Positions 16,389 through 25,818 of a stretch of DNA of 64,000 nucleotides are shown piece by piece. Source of the DNA: Lachnospiraceae bacterium (GTDB lineage Bacteria; Bacillota; Clostridia; Lachnospirales; Lachnospiraceae); NCBI GenBank assembly GCA_017614155.1, contig JAGACK010000053.1:27869-91868 (forward strand), given 5' to 3'. The position numbers and the translations under genes were made by a program. Each line of letters begins with the position of its first letter. Position 1 is the first letter of the stretch. Under the pieces are notes generated by a model that was given only the letters and a program-made list of their open reading frames with translations, did not search any database and had not been told where the DNA came from.

Positions 16389-18002
16389 ATGGAAGAAAAG
16401 ATAAAGGTATTTCTTGTAGAAGATGAATATGTGGTGCGCGAAGGCATCAAGAATAAGATAGACTGGGAATCAAACGGCTACGAATTCGTCGGAGAAGCCG
16501 GCGACGGCGAGCTGGCCTTTCCCATGATCGAAAAGCACCGTCCGGATATCGTGATCACTGACATCAAGATGCCCTTCATGGACGGGCTTGAACTGTCAAG
16601 GCTCATCAAAAAAGAATTCCCATGGATGGAGATAATCATCCTTTCCGGCTATGCGGAATTTGATTATGCCAAGGAAGCCATATCGATCGGTGTGGCTCAT
16701 TATCTCACAAAACCGATAAACAGCGACGAACTGCTCTCACAGATAGATTCCCTGAAAGAAAGGATCGCCGAAAAAAAGCAGGAACGGTCCCTGCGGGAAA
16801 AATATATGGCCGAGATGGCGGAAAACAGCATGGAAGAGCAGAGGAAACTCTTCAGGCACATGGTGCTGGGAGATCTGAGCCTGTCAGGCATCATAGAGCT
16901 TGCAAGGGAGCTGGGGATCGATATATCCGCGGGACAGTACAATATCCTTCTTTTTCAGGTCATATCGGGACACCATCTGCAGACGGAGTATTCCGGGAGC
17001 GTCGTTTCCATATACGAGCAGATGGAGGAGATAGCAAAAAACGAAAATGCGCTGGTATTTGACAGGAGCATAGAGGGAAAGGCCATAGTGTTTAAGGGCG
17101 ATTCGCCTGAGGATACGGATGAAAGGCTTGGCCGGGTCATATCAGGCCTGGAAGAACTCCTTGCAGATTACGAACATGTGAAATATCACGGCGGCGCAGG
17201 GAAGAGCGTATCAAGGATCACCGAGCTGCCCGAATGTTACAGGCAGGCCTCGCAGGCATATGCCCACAGATTCTTTACAAGCAGGAGCGGGATCAGGATA
17301 TATGCGCCTGCGGAACATACAGCGGCGGAGACATTCTCTTTAAGCAGCGTGGATCCCAGCAAGATAAGCCGCGGCAGGATCGTGGAATTCTTAAGGACGG
17401 GTCAGAAGGATGAGATCGAATTCTTCGTGGATGAGTTTTTTGACGGCTTTGGCGACGGCGCGCTGGATTCGGCGATGTTCAGACAGTATCTGGCTACCGA
17501 ATATTATTTTGCCGTCAGCTCCTTTGTGGAGGAGATAGGCGCAGACAGGAGCGGGATAAATGCATTTGATATCGCCGCAGGGGATATAAAGGATAAGATG
17601 AGCACGAGGGATTATTTCATAAAGATCACCTCGGGAGCGATGGATATAAGGGATGCCGGAGCAGGCAACCGGTACCGCAGCGTCATTGACGAAGTCAGGA
17701 GATATATTGATGAAAATTATTCGGATGAGGAGCTTTCGCTCAATAAGCTCGCAAGCCATGTCAATTTCTCGCCGAATCACCTGAGCGCGGTCTTTTCGGC
17801 GCAGACCGGCATGACCTTCATCAAGTATCTGACTGATTATCGCATGAACAAGGCAAAGGAGCTCCTTCGCTGCACTTCAAAGCGTGGAACGGATATCAGC
17901 TATGAGGTGGGATACAAGGACCCTCATTATTTTTCCTATCTGTTCAAGAGGACTCAGGGAGTGACCCCGACGCAGTACAGGAACAGGCAGGGCGGAGAGT
18001 AG
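16389..18002 (+). CDS. YesN-type response regulator (receiver plus AraC DNA-binding domain)
   Basis: A 537-residue regulator. The receiver domain (1-120) has VEDEYVVREG and phosphorylatable Asp in IVITDIKMPFMDG, with the conserved Lys in LTKPINSDEL. A central region (about 130-420) carries the divergent YesN linker fold. The C-terminal AraC/XylS domain has two helix-turn-helix motifs (LSLNKLASHVNFSPNHLSAV and GTDISYEVGYKDPHYFSYLF) and ends TPTQYRNRQGGE. Together with the kinase 6 nt downstream it should activate the sugar importer behind it. No ribosome site of note is visible because the structured element at 16190-16380 occupies the leader. Confidence 0.92.
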   Translation: MEEKIKVFLVEDEYVVREGIKNKIDWESNGYEFVGEAGDGELAFPMIEKHRPDIVITDIKMPFMDGLELSRLIKKEFPWMEIIILSGYAEFDYAKEAISIGVAHYLTKPINSDELLSQIDSLKERIAEKKQERSLREKYMAEMAENSMEEQRKLFRHMVLGDLSLSGIIELARELGIDISAGQYNILLFQVISGHHLQTEYSGSVVSIYEQMEEIAKNENALVFDRSIEGKAIVFKGDSPEDTDERLGRVISGLEELLADYEHVKYHGGAGKSVSRITELPECYRQASQAYAHRFFTSRSGIRIYAPAEHTAAETFSLSSVDPSKISRGRIVEFLRTGQKDEIEFFVDEFFDGFGDGALDSAMFRQYLATEYYFAVSSFVEEIGADRSGINAFDIAAGDIKDKMSTRDYFIKITSGAMDIRDAGAGNRYRSVIDEVRRYIDENYSDEELSLNKLASHVNFSPNHLSAVFSAQTGMTFIKYLTDYRMNKAKELLRCTSKRGTDISYEVGYKDPHYFSYLFKRTQGVTPTQYRNRQGGE

Positions 18003-18008
18003 GACAGC

Positions 18009-19478
18009 ATGAGCCCGATCAGGAAAAAATGGGCTGACATGCCCCTGGAATCAAAGATCAGGTATTCATATCTGATAGTCATACTTCCGCTGCTGGTCTT
18101 CATGATCATCAGCCTCATGACCCTCAACAGGCAGAACAAGCAGTACGAACGTGTCATAGAGGCTGCCGGGATGGCCAGCCGCTTCAGCCTGGATTTCAAA
18201 AAAGATTTTGATTATGAGACATATCTTGTCATAGTCGAGAGCAAGACATATGAAGAATCAGAACTCGACAGCATGCTTTCTTCGGCCATGGCCGTAGTTG
18301 ACTCCCTGGAAACGGCTGAAAACATTAACAGGGAGAATGCGGAAAGGCTTGAGGATATCAGGAAATATCTGAACAATCTCGGAATATATACCCAGAGGAT
18401 CAAGGAAAACCTGAGCGCGGGCGATAAGTATGAAGAGAACATAGAGATATGGGAAAATGATGTCCAGATAGTCACTGGGCTTGTCAGGGAGACCATAATC
18501 CAGTTCATTTATTATGAGATACAGGATATGCAGGAGCTCAGGGAGGAAGTGAACAGCTTTTACAGGAGGGTGTTCACCTATTCGATAGCGGGCGCGCTGC
18601 TGATCCTCCTGCTTGTAGTTTACATAACATATGCAATTTCCAGGTCGATCACAAAACCCGTGCTGAAGCTTTCAAGAGTGACCGAAAGAGTTGCCGGGGG
18701 CGACCTGAGCGTCAGGGCAAATCTTGATACGGGAGCTGAGCTGGGAGTCTTGAGCCGGTCTCTTGATGAGATGATAGAGAGGATCAACAAGCTGATCGCC
18801 CAGGTCAGGACCGAACAGGAAAACCTTCGCGTTGCCGAGCTGGAACTTCTCCAGGCGCAGATCAATCCGCATTTTCTTTATAATACGCTTGATACCATCA
18901 TATGGCTTGCCGAAGCGGGCGACCAGAAAAAAGTCGTCAGCATGGTAGGAAGCCTGTCTGATTTTTTCCGCGCCTCACTGGGTCAGGGGCGGGATATTGT
19001 GTCCATAGGCGATGAGATGAAACATGTGGTCAGCTATCTTGAGATCCAGCAGGTCAGGTATCAGGACATACTTTCCTACAGGGTGGAAGTGCCTGAGGAA
19101 CTGTATACCTCAAGGATACCAAAGATCACCCTCCAGCCTCTCGTTGAAAATGCGCTCTATCACGGCATCAAGAATAAAAGAGGCGGCGGGAGCATCATCA
19201 TAAGCGGGAAAGCGGAAGGAAACTGCATCTATCTGTCTATAGAGGATGACGGGATAGGAATAAATGAGGAACGTCTTTCAATAATAAATGAAAAGATCAA
19301 TACCGGGGAAAAGACCGATACGGTATCCGACATCAAAGGAAACCGTGCAGAAGGCGAGATCTTCGGGCTTTATAATGTAAATGAAAGGATCCGTCTCAAG
19401 TTCGGTGACAGATACGGCATCCATGTCGATTCAGAGTACGGCAAAGGGACAAAGGTAACGGTCCTTCTTCCATTATAG
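18009..19478 (+). CDS. YesM-type sensor histidine kinase
   Basis: A 489-residue kinase: first membrane helix at about 20-38 (YSYLIVILPLLVFMIISLMT), an extracytoplasmic helical sensor (about 40-185), second helix about 195-215, HAMP (ISRSITKPVLKLSRVTERV), then the His_kinase domain with the hallmark QINPHFLYNTLDTIIWLAEA (acceptor His), and an ATPase domain with QPLVENALYHGIKNK and DDGIGI. This is the LytS/YesM class that pairs with AraC-type regulators. It lies 6 nt after yesN and upstream of the importer genes, so the ligand is probably the sugar handled there or a complex with its binding protein. Confidence 0.93.
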   Translation: MSPIRKKWADMPLESKIRYSYLIVILPLLVFMIISLMTLNRQNKQYERVIEAAGMASRFSLDFKKDFDYETYLVIVESKTYEESELDSMLSSAMAVVDSLETAENINRENAERLEDIRKYLNNLGIYTQRIKENLSAGDKYEENIEIWENDVQIVTGLVRETIIQFIYYEIQDMQELREEVNSFYRRVFTYSIAGALLILLLVVYITYAISRSITKPVLKLSRVTERVAGGDLSVRANLDTGAELGVLSRSLDEMIERINKLIAQVRTEQENLRVAELELLQAQINPHFLYNTLDTIIWLAEAGDQKKVVSMVGSLSDFFRASLGQGRDIVSIGDEMKHVVSYLEIQQVRYQDILSYRVEVPEELYTSRIPKITLQPLVENALYHGIKNKRGGGSIIISGKAEGNCIYLSIEDDGIGINEERLSIINEKINTGEKTDTVSDIKGNRAEGEIFGLYNVNERIRLKFGDRYGIHVDSEYGKGTKVTVLLPL

Positions 19479-19629
19479 GCGTTATTTTTGACGGTCATGT
19501 CTGTTGTCGGATAAAATCCAACCCTCTTCGTAGAAAATCCAACCTTGCTTCTCATCAGAATAAGAATCTGAACCCTAAGAGTTTTTTTGTGAATTTAATT
19601 ATTGCACTGAAAAGTATAGGATGGGATCA

Positions 19630-19649
19630 TCAAAGGAATGGTCCTTTGA
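19630..19649 (+). promoter_or_regulatory. Perfect 8-bp stem-loop in the leader of the binding-protein gene
   Basis: TCAAAGGA-ATGG-TCCTTTGA is a perfect inverted repeat 36 bp before the start codon and upstream of the AGGAGG site. It could be a 5' stabilising hairpin or an operator. The 205-bp gap 19479-19684 holds nothing else that I can name; a promoter is expected here but no clear boxes are seen. Confidence 0.45.
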
Positions 19650-19684
19650 AATAATTTATTCTTTTCATATTAGGAGGATTATTT

Positions 19685-20764
19685 ATGAAGAAGAAAGTAT
19701 TGGCAGTATTGGTTGCATCAGCAATGGCATTTGGCCTCATGGCATGCGGCAGCGAAGCAGCAGCTCCTGCACCGGCAGCTGAGCCTGCAGCAGAAGAGCC
19801 CGCAGCAGAAGAGCCCGCAGCAGAAGAGCCCGCAGCAGAAGAGCCCGCAGCAGAGGCTGAAGCACCTGCAGCTGACAGCGGAGAGCTCATCAAGGTCGGA
19901 ATCATCAACAACGACCCCAACGAGTCCGGATATCGTACAGCTAACGACAAGGATCTGAAGGCTACATTCTCAAAAGAGAACGGATATGATGCTTCATTCG
20001 CATACAGCCTCAAGAACGACGAGCAGATCACAGCAGCTCAGAAGTTCATCCAGGACGGTGTTGATTATCTTCTCCTTTCAGCAGCTGATACATCAGGATG
20101 GGATTCAGTTCTCAAGGATGCTCAGGATGCAGGAATCAGCGTTATCCTTTTCGACCGTACAATCGATGCAGATCCCAGCCTTTACGCAGCATCAATCGTT
20201 TCCGATATGGACAAGGAAGGCGAGACCGCTGTTAACTGGCTTGCAAGCCAGAACCTTGACGAGTACAACGTAATCCACATCCAGGGTGTTATGGGTTCAG
20301 CAGCTCAGAAGGGACGTTCAGGCGCTCTTGATGCAAAGGTTGCAGCAGAAAGCAACTGGAACATCGTTACACAGCAGACAGCTGAGTGGAATGCAGAGAA
20401 TGCACAGCAGATCGTTCAGTCAGTTATCGATGCAGGAACAAAGTTCAACGTAATCTATGCAGAGAACGACGATATGGCTAAGGGTGCTGTTGCAGCTCTT
20501 GACAAGGCTAACATCTCTCACGGCGTAGGCAAAGACGTTATCGTAATGGGCTTTGACTGCAACAAGTGGGCACTTGAAGAGCTCCTTGCTCAGAACTGGA
20601 ACTATGACGGACAGTGCAATCCTTTCCAGTCATCATACATCAACGATGTTATCAAGACTCTTGAGAGTGGCGGAACAATCTCAGAGAAGACCATCATCAT
20701 GGATGAGAAGGGCTTCGATGCTACAACTATCACACAGGAAGATGTAGACAGCTACGGCATCTAA
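19685..20764 (+). CDS. ytfQ: Sugar ABC transporter substrate-binding lipoprotein, YtfQ-like
   Basis: A 359-residue periplasmic-binding-fold protein. The signal ends in a lipobox (FGLMAC, Cys about 21). An Ala/Glu/Pro linker made of repeated EEPAA units (about 35-58) joins it to a type I binding domain: KVGIINNDPNESGYRT, then DGVDYLLLSAADTSGWDSVL, VILFDRTIDADP, VMGSAAQKGRSGALD and YAENDDMAKGAVAALDKA. The order and wording match galactofuranose-binding YtfQ, so a furanose sugar is the likely ligand, but arabinose- or galactose-type sugars are not excluded. Strong ribosome site AGGAGG. A terminator-like hairpin follows, so it is probably made in excess of the membrane parts. Codon use is strongly biased, as for a highly expressed gene. 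Confidence 0.88.
   Translation: MKKKVLAVLVASAMAFGLMACGSEAAAPAPAAEPAAEEPAAEEPAAEEPAAEEPAAEAEAPAADSGELIKVGIINNDPNESGYRTANDKDLKATFSKENGYDASFAYSLKNDEQITAAQKFIQDGVDYLLLSAADTSGWDSVLKDAQDAGISVILFDRTIDADPSLYAASIVSDMDKEGETAVNWLASQNLDEYNVIHIQGVMGSAAQKGRSGALDAKVAAESNWNIVTQQTAEWNAENAQQIVQSVIDAGTKFNVIYAENDDMAKGAVAALDKANISHGVGKDVIVMGFDCNKWALEELLAQNWNYDGQCNPFQSSYINDVIKTLESGGTISEKTIIMDEKGFDATTITQEDVDSYGI
19787..19855 (+). repeat. 15-bp tandem repeats in the lipoprotein linker
   Basis: Four perfect copies of a 15-bp unit (GCAGCAGAAGAGCCC) start at 19787, 19802, 19817 and 19832, with a partial fifth. They encode EEPAA repeats between the lipid anchor and the binding domain. Because units are multiples of 3, slippage changes tether length without breaking the frame. 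Confidence 0.9.
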
Positions 20765-20831
20765 TATCCCGGAGTGATTGGTGCGCAGTATCGCAGCAAT
20801 CCGTGGATATAAATAATACTGGATAAAAATC

Positions 20832-20882
20832 AAAACGCGGTATAAGTGTCACACAAAGGCAGATGCTTATGCCGCGTTTTTA
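20832..20882 (+). terminator. Stem-loop terminator/attenuator between binding protein and ATPase genes
   Basis: A 15-bp stem, AAAACGCGGTATAAG (20832-20846) with CTTATGCCGCGTTTT (20866-20880), is followed by TT and A-rich sequence. It probably stops most transcripts after the binding-protein gene and protects its 3' end, lowering expression of the downstream ATPase and permeases. Confidence 0.7.
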
Positions 20883-20913
20883 GAAGGAAACTTAAAAGAA
20901 AAGAGGTTATGAT

Positions 20914-22428
20914 ATGCCTAAAGAGACTTTACTTACCATGAGGGGGATCAACAAGGAATTCCCCGGAGTAAAGGCGCTTTCCCAGGTGGATTTCACATTG
21001 AGAAAGGGAGAGATCCACGCGCTGATGGGAGAGAACGGAGCAGGAAAGTCCACGCTCATAAAGGTGCTTACAGGCGTTTATACGAAGGACGAAGGAAGCA
21101 TCAGGCTGGATGACAGAGAGGCAGTTATCCGTTCTCCTCAGGATGCCCAACACATGGGAATAAGCACCGTTTATCAGGAGATAACCCTTTGTCCGAACCT
21201 GTCCGTTGCTGAAAATATGTACATCGGAAGGTCGGATGATATCTATCAGAACTGGAAGAAAATGAACGAGGGTGCCGACAGGATGCTCAAATCCCTCGAT
21301 ATCCCCGCAAGGGCAACACAGCAGCTCGGGAGCTGCTCGATAGCCGTCCAGCAGATGGTCGCCATAGCCAGAGCCGTTGATATGGACTGCAAGGTACTGA
21401 TCCTTGACGAGCCCACATCTTCACTTGACGATCAGGAGGTCCAGAAGCTCTTCAGGCTGATGAGGGATCTGAAAGAAAGAGGAGTAGGCATCATATTCGT
21501 TACCCACTTCCTTGACCAGGTCTATGAGGTTTGTGACAGGATCACCGTGCTGCGTGACGGAAAGCTTGTAGGTGAATATGAGATAAAGGATCTGCCCAGG
21601 CTGCAGCTTGTATCAAAGATGCTTGGAAAGGAACTGGACGATCTTTCTGATATAAAGACAGAAGAAAGCGAAACAAAGACTGACGACAAAGGCGTGCCGC
21701 TTTTTGAAGCAGAAGGCCTTTCGAGTACCGAAGGGATCAAGCCGTTTGATTTCCACATCCAGAAGGGTGAGGTTAACGGTTTCACAGGACTGCTCGGTTC
21801 CGGACGAAGCGAATGCGTCAGGGCGATCTTTGGCGCTGACAGGGTCGTGTCCGGTTCAATGAAAAAGAACGGAAAGAGCATAAAGATTCAGAAGCCCATA
21901 GATGCCATGAAGAACGGCATAGGCTATCTTCCAGAGGACAGAAAGATTGACGGCATCGTGGGAGATCTTTCCGTGAAGGAAAACATCATCCTTGCCCTTC
22001 AGGTCATGAGAGGATTCTTCAAGCCGTTTACAAAGGCTGAGGCAAATGCATTTGCTGATGAATATATCAAGACGCTGAGCATCAAGACAGCATCCTCCGA
22101 TACCCCGATCAAATCACTTTCGGGCGGCAATCAGCAGAAGGTAATACTTGCCCGCTGGCTTCTGACCCATCCCGACTATCTGATCCTTGACGAACCTACC
22201 AGAGGAATAGATATAGGAACAAAGATCGACATCCAGAAGCTCGTACTGAAGCTTGCGGGCGAGGGAATGAGCATTACCTTCATCTCTTCGGAGACAGATG
22301 AGATGCTCAGGACCTGCTCAAGGCTCATAGTAATGAGAGACAGGAAGGTTGTCGGAGAACTGAAAGGTGAAGACCTGACACAGAACAAGATCATGAGTAC
22401 GATAGCGGGAGGTGAAGAGAAAAAATGA
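20914..22428 (+). CDS. ytfR: Sugar ABC transporter ATP-binding protein (two ATPase domains), YtfR-like
   Basis: A 504-residue double ATPase of the RbsA/MglA/YtfR class. The first half has Walker A GENGAGKST, Q-loop TVYQEITLCPNLSV, a weakened signature (SCSIAVQQMVAIAR) and Walker B VLILDEPTSSLD. The second half has a degenerate Walker A (LLGSGRSE), a consensus signature LSGGNQQK and LILDEPTRGIDIG. That asymmetry is typical of the family. FVTHFLDQVYEVCDRITVLR and LALQVMRGFFKP resemble E. coli YtfR closely. The gene follows the binding protein after a hairpin and overlaps the next gene by 4 bp. Ribosome site AAGAGGT. Confidence 0.93.
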   Translation: MPKETLLTMRGINKEFPGVKALSQVDFTLRKGEIHALMGENGAGKSTLIKVLTGVYTKDEGSIRLDDREAVIRSPQDAQHMGISTVYQEITLCPNLSVAENMYIGRSDDIYQNWKKMNEGADRMLKSLDIPARATQQLGSCSIAVQQMVAIARAVDMDCKVLILDEPTSSLDDQEVQKLFRLMRDLKERGVGIIFVTHFLDQVYEVCDRITVLRDGKLVGEYEIKDLPRLQLVSKMLGKELDDLSDIKTEESETKTDDKGVPLFEAEGLSSTEGIKPFDFHIQKGEVNGFTGLLGSGRSECVRAIFGADRVVSGSMKKNGKSIKIQKPIDAMKNGIGYLPEDRKIDGIVGDLSVKENIILALQVMRGFFKPFTKAEANAFADEYIKTLSIKTASSDTPIKSLSGGNQQKVILARWLLTHPDYLILDEPTRGIDIGTKIDIQKLVLKLAGEGMSITFISSETDEMLRTCSRLIVMRDRKVVGELKGEDLTQNKIMSTIAGGEEKK

Positions 22429-23510
22429 GTTCGGCAAGTGGAAAGAAAAAGATCGTCCTCTCAAAAATCTATAAAAACCAGATATTCATACCGCTCGCGG
22501 CTATGTTCATACTGCTTTTGTTCAACCTGATAGCCGATCCCGGGTTCTTCAAGATATCCATGGGCTACAACAGCGCGGGCAACCCCGTTCTCTCCGGATA
22601 TCTCATGACGGTGCTCGATAACGGCTCGGAGCTTGCGATCCTGGCTATAGGAATGACGCTTGTCACCGCAGCCTCCGGAGGACAGGATATCAGTGTGGGC
22701 GCAGCCATAGCAATAGCAGGAAGCACGCTTCTGCGAGTCCTGTGCGGTACCAATACCAGACCTGATACTCTGAGGACACCCATATTTGTAGCATTCATCA
22801 TAAGCTGCCTCGTTGCAATGGCTTTCGGAGCATTCAACGGAGCGCTGGTCGCAATATTCAAGATACAGCCGATGGTCGCGACGCTGATCCTGTATACGGC
22901 GGGACGTTCCATAGCGGCATGGATAAACAACAACGAGCTTCCCATAATAAGCGATCCCAAGTTCGGTTATTACGGAGGCTTCATACCGGGCATACCGATC
23001 CCCACGCCGCTGTTCATTGCGGCAGGAATGGTCATCCTGATCACGCTGGTGCTCAAGTATACGAACCTGGGTCTTTATACTCAGGCTGTAGGTATCAACG
23101 AGAGTTCATCAAGGCTTAACGGTCTGAACCCGGTATTCATCAAGTGGCTGACCTTTGTCATCCTCGGCATCTGTGTTGCCGTTGCGGCTCTTATCAAGGT
23201 AAGCCGTCTGTCATCCATAAACTATTCGGTCATAGCAAAGGACATAGAGATGGATGCCATCCTTGCAGTCGCGCTTGGCGGAAATGCCCTCAGCGGCGGC
23301 AAGTTCAACATGGCTGCATCTGTCATCGGCGCTTTTGTTATACAGATGCTGACTACGACTCTTTTCAAGTTCAAGGTACCGTCGGATGCGCTCCCTGCAT
23401 ACAAGGCAGTCGTTGTCATCCTGCTGGTTGTCTTCAGCGCACCGATAGTCAGGGAAAAACTTGGAAATATCGCAAAGAGTCTTAGTTCACAGAGGAAGGA
23501 GGCGGCATAA
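22425..23510 (+). CDS. ytfT: Sugar ABC transporter permease, YtfT-like
   Basis: A 361-residue inner-membrane permease with about eight to ten hydrophobic segments. It has the BPD_transp_2 pattern: LAILAIGMTLVTAASGGQDISVGA, then AFNGALVAIFKIQPMVATLI, and GGNALSGGKFNMAASVIGAF near the C-terminus (the coupling region). The ATG overlaps the ATPase stop by 4 bp and the next permease start overlaps its stop, so the three are translationally coupled. Paired with the YjfF-like permease it forms the heterodimeric channel of a galactofuranose-type importer. Confidence 0.9.
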   Translation: MSSASGKKKIVLSKIYKNQIFIPLAAMFILLLFNLIADPGFFKISMGYNSAGNPVLSGYLMTVLDNGSELAILAIGMTLVTAASGGQDISVGAAIAIAGSTLLRVLCGTNTRPDTLRTPIFVAFIISCLVAMAFGAFNGALVAIFKIQPMVATLILYTAGRSIAAWINNNELPIISDPKFGYYGGFIPGIPIPTPLFIAAGMVILITLVLKYTNLGLYTQAVGINESSSRLNGLNPVFIKWLTFVILGICVAVAALIKVSRLSSINYSVIAKDIEMDAILAVALGGNALSGGKFNMAASVIGAFVIQMLTTTLFKFKVPSDALPAYKAVVVILLVVFSAPIVREKLGNIAKSLSSQRKEAA

Positions 23511-24541
23511 TGTCCAAAATAACGAATAAATTCAAGGATATGACCGATACTGAACTCCTTCTGACGATAACCATTGTTGTATTCTTTCTGATGTACATCG
23601 GAGCGATCATTTTTCAGGGCAAGGGTTTTTTAAAGCCCCAGACCTTCTTTAACATCCTGAACGCCAACGCCGCTCTTATTATACTGTCATGCGGCATGAG
23701 TGTTGTCATGATAACCGGTGGGATCGATATCTCGGTCGGCGGTGTGACGGCGCTTGTAAGCATGTGCGCAGCGGTTTATCTTGATTTCAAGGGCGGAAAT
23801 GTGGCTGTTTCGATGCTGATCGCGATAGGCATAGGCCTCGCATACGGACTGGTACAGGGATTTCTGGTTGCTTATCTTGATATCCAGCCGTTCATCGTGT
23901 CGCTTGCCGGTATGTTCTTTGCCCGTGGCATGACGACCATAGTCAATACCAATCCCTTCAATGTCCAGAATGAGAGCTTCCAGGCGCTGAAGAATGCCAG
24001 GATCATCGTTCCGGGCATGGGCTCGGTCAACAAGAAGGGCGTATATGTAAATGCTTATGTTGAGATAGGTGTTATCGTTGCCATAGTGATAGTCATCCTG
24101 ATGTTCTGTCTGCTCAAGTGGACAAAGCTTGGCAGGAATTTCTACGCTGTCGGCGGAAACAAGCAGAGCGCACTGATGCTCGGTATCAATGTCAAGAAGA
24201 CGAAGTTCATGTCCCACATGATCTGCTCGCTTCTTGCAGGCATCGGAGGATATGTATATTTCCTTCATGTCGGATCGGGTGCTGCAACTCATGCGCAGGG
24301 TGCAGAGATGAACGCCATCGCATCCTCCATCATTGGCGGAACGATGCTGACCGGAGGTGTCGGAAACATCATCGGCACATTCTTCGGAGTCCTGTCGCTG
24401 AGCACCATCCAGAACATAGTCTCCAGCGCCGGACTTGACCAGGCTTGGTGGACGGGCATAACCATCGCAGCCATGCTGTGTATCTTCCTGGTCATCCAGT
24501 CAGTGGTCATGGCAAGGAAAAAGAGGGCTATAAAGAAATAA
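23510..24541 (+). CDS. yjfF: Sugar ABC transporter permease, YjfF-like
   Basis: A 343-residue second permease of the same family. Recognisable segments are LIILSCGMSVVMITGGIDISVG, LVQGFLVAYLDIQPFIVSLAG, FARGMTTIVN, and the coupling region GGTMLTGGVGNIIGTFFGV. Its start codon shares a base with the previous stop. The presence of two different permeases rather than one homodimeric RbsC type supports the YtfQRT-YjfF assignment. The operon ends in the strong terminator at 24566. Confidence 0.9.
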   Translation: MSKITNKFKDMTDTELLLTITIVVFFLMYIGAIIFQGKGFLKPQTFFNILNANAALIILSCGMSVVMITGGIDISVGGVTALVSMCAAVYLDFKGGNVAVSMLIAIGIGLAYGLVQGFLVAYLDIQPFIVSLAGMFFARGMTTIVNTNPFNVQNESFQALKNARIIVPGMGSVNKKGVYVNAYVEIGVIVAIVIVILMFCLLKWTKLGRNFYAVGGNKQSALMLGINVKKTKFMSHMICSLLAGIGGYVYFLHVGSGAATHAQGAEMNAIASSIIGGTMLTGGVGNIIGTFFGVLSLSTIQNIVSSAGLDQAWWTGITIAAMLCIFLVIQSVVMARKKRAIKK

Positions 24542-24565
24542 TAAAATCGGATATTTTGAATCTAC

Positions 24566-24625
24566 GCTGCAGGTGTTGTTTTTCTCGTTGATTTTTCGAA
24601 AAACAGCACCTGCAGCTGTTTTTGT
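24566..24625 (+). terminator. Strong intrinsic terminator after the importer operon
   Basis: A 19-bp stem (24566-24584 with 24598-24616; one G-T wobble) starting GCTGCAGGTG and closing CACCTGCAGC is followed by TGTTTTTG. It ends the ATPase-permease transcript before the second binding-protein gene. Confidence 0.9.
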
Positions 24626-24726
24626 AATTATGTGTTTATTCTGAGAGAAGGAGTTTTGAGAACCCGGGATTGTCGTTGATATATATTTGGTAATGAAACT
24701 GCATGAAGTTGTGTTAATATAGTTGT

Positions 24727-25776
24727 ATGAAAAAGAGCGTTGTTTTTATTATTTTGATATGCATGATCTGTGTGCTGGCTGTGGGGTGCGCGCAGGGCGT
24801 TTCCCGCAAGACCGCTGAGGAGGGTCCTGTCGAAAAGAAGGAGGATCTCATCGTGGTCGGTTTTTCACAGGTCGGGGCTGAATCCGACTGGCGGAAGGAG
24901 AATTCCGAGTCGATGAGATCTGCCTTTACCAGGGACAAGGGATACGAGCTTATCTTTGAGGACGCGCAGCAAAAGCAGGCCAATCAGATCACGGCTATCA
25001 GGACCTTCATCCAGAGAGGGGTTGATTATATAGTGCTTGCTCCCGTGGCTGAGGACGGATGGGACACGGTGCTTGGAGAAGCGCGGGATGCCGGTATCCC
25101 TGTCATCGTCGTCGACCGTATGGTGAATGTGGAGGATGAAAGCCTCTTTACCTGCTGGGTCGGATCTGATTTCAGGCTTGAAAGCCAGAAGGCCTGCAGA
25201 TGGCTCAAGGTTTATCTTGATAAACAGCATTTCAAGCCCGGTGATGTGAACATAGTGGACATCCAGGGGACGATCGGTTCATCGGCGCAGATCGGGAGGA
25301 CGAGAGGCCTGCGTGATGCGGTCATCGATAACGGATGGAATCTGCTGGATGCCGTCCCCGGCGAGTTTACGCAGGCGAAGGGAAGGGAAGCCACTGCAAG
25401 GCTTCTTGAGAAGTATGATAATATAAATGTCGTCTACTGCGAGAATGACAATGAGGCCTTCGGGGCCCTTGAAGCCATAGAAGCCGCTGGCAGGAGGCCG
25501 GGACGCAATATACGCGCAGGCGATGTGATGGTCATATCTTTTGACGGCGTGAGCAGCCAGGCTTTGGATAATCTTCGCAGCGGAAGCATCTCGTGCATAG
25601 GAGAGTGCAATCCGCTTCACGGGCCCAGGGTCAGGAAGATAATCGAAAACATCGAGAAGGGAGAGACTCCCGATAAGTATGAATATGTCGACGAGGATAT
25701 CTTCAGCGGATATGAAGGCATAACAGAGATATCGGTAGACGGCAAAAGCTATCCGGTGAAGATCATGGGTAAATAA
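24727..25776 (+). CDS. Second sugar-binding lipoprotein, YtfQ-like
   Basis: A 349-residue lipoprotein (signal KKSVVFIILICMICVLAVGC, Cys about 21) with a short linker and a type I binding domain collinear with the first binding protein: VVGFSQVGAESDWRKEN, RGVDYIVLAPVAEDGWDTVL, VIVVDRMVNVEDESLF, IQGTIGSSAQIGRTRGLRDA and YCENDNEAFGALEAIEAAG. It lacks the EEPAA linker and its codon use is ordinary. It sits downstream of the importer terminator, so it is separately transcribed and could be an alternative receptor or a partner of the YesM kinase. No Shine-Dalgarno site is visible before the ATG. Confidence 0.88.
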   Translation: MKKSVVFIILICMICVLAVGCAQGVSRKTAEEGPVEKKEDLIVVGFSQVGAESDWRKENSESMRSAFTRDKGYELIFEDAQQKQANQITAIRTFIQRGVDYIVLAPVAEDGWDTVLGEARDAGIPVIVVDRMVNVEDESLFTCWVGSDFRLESQKACRWLKVYLDKQHFKPGDVNIVDIQGTIGSSAQIGRTRGLRDAVIDNGWNLLDAVPGEFTQAKGREATARLLEKYDNINVVYCENDNEAFGALEAIEAAGRRPGRNIRAGDVMVISFDGVSSQALDNLRSGSISCIGECNPLHGPRVRKIIENIEKGETPDKYEYVDEDIFSGYEGITEISVDGKSYPVKIMGK

Positions 25777-25805
25777 GGAGACAGGGGGACGGTCCTATTG
25801 TCTCC
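25777..25805. repeat. REP-like palindrome, single half, abutting a stop codon
   Basis: The half begins with GGAGACAGGGGG at the base after the TAA of the second binding-protein gene and ends TTGTCTCC. It ends 13 bp before the CIRCE element. Confidence 0.88.
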
Positions 25806-25818
25806 TTTTTGTTGTTTA

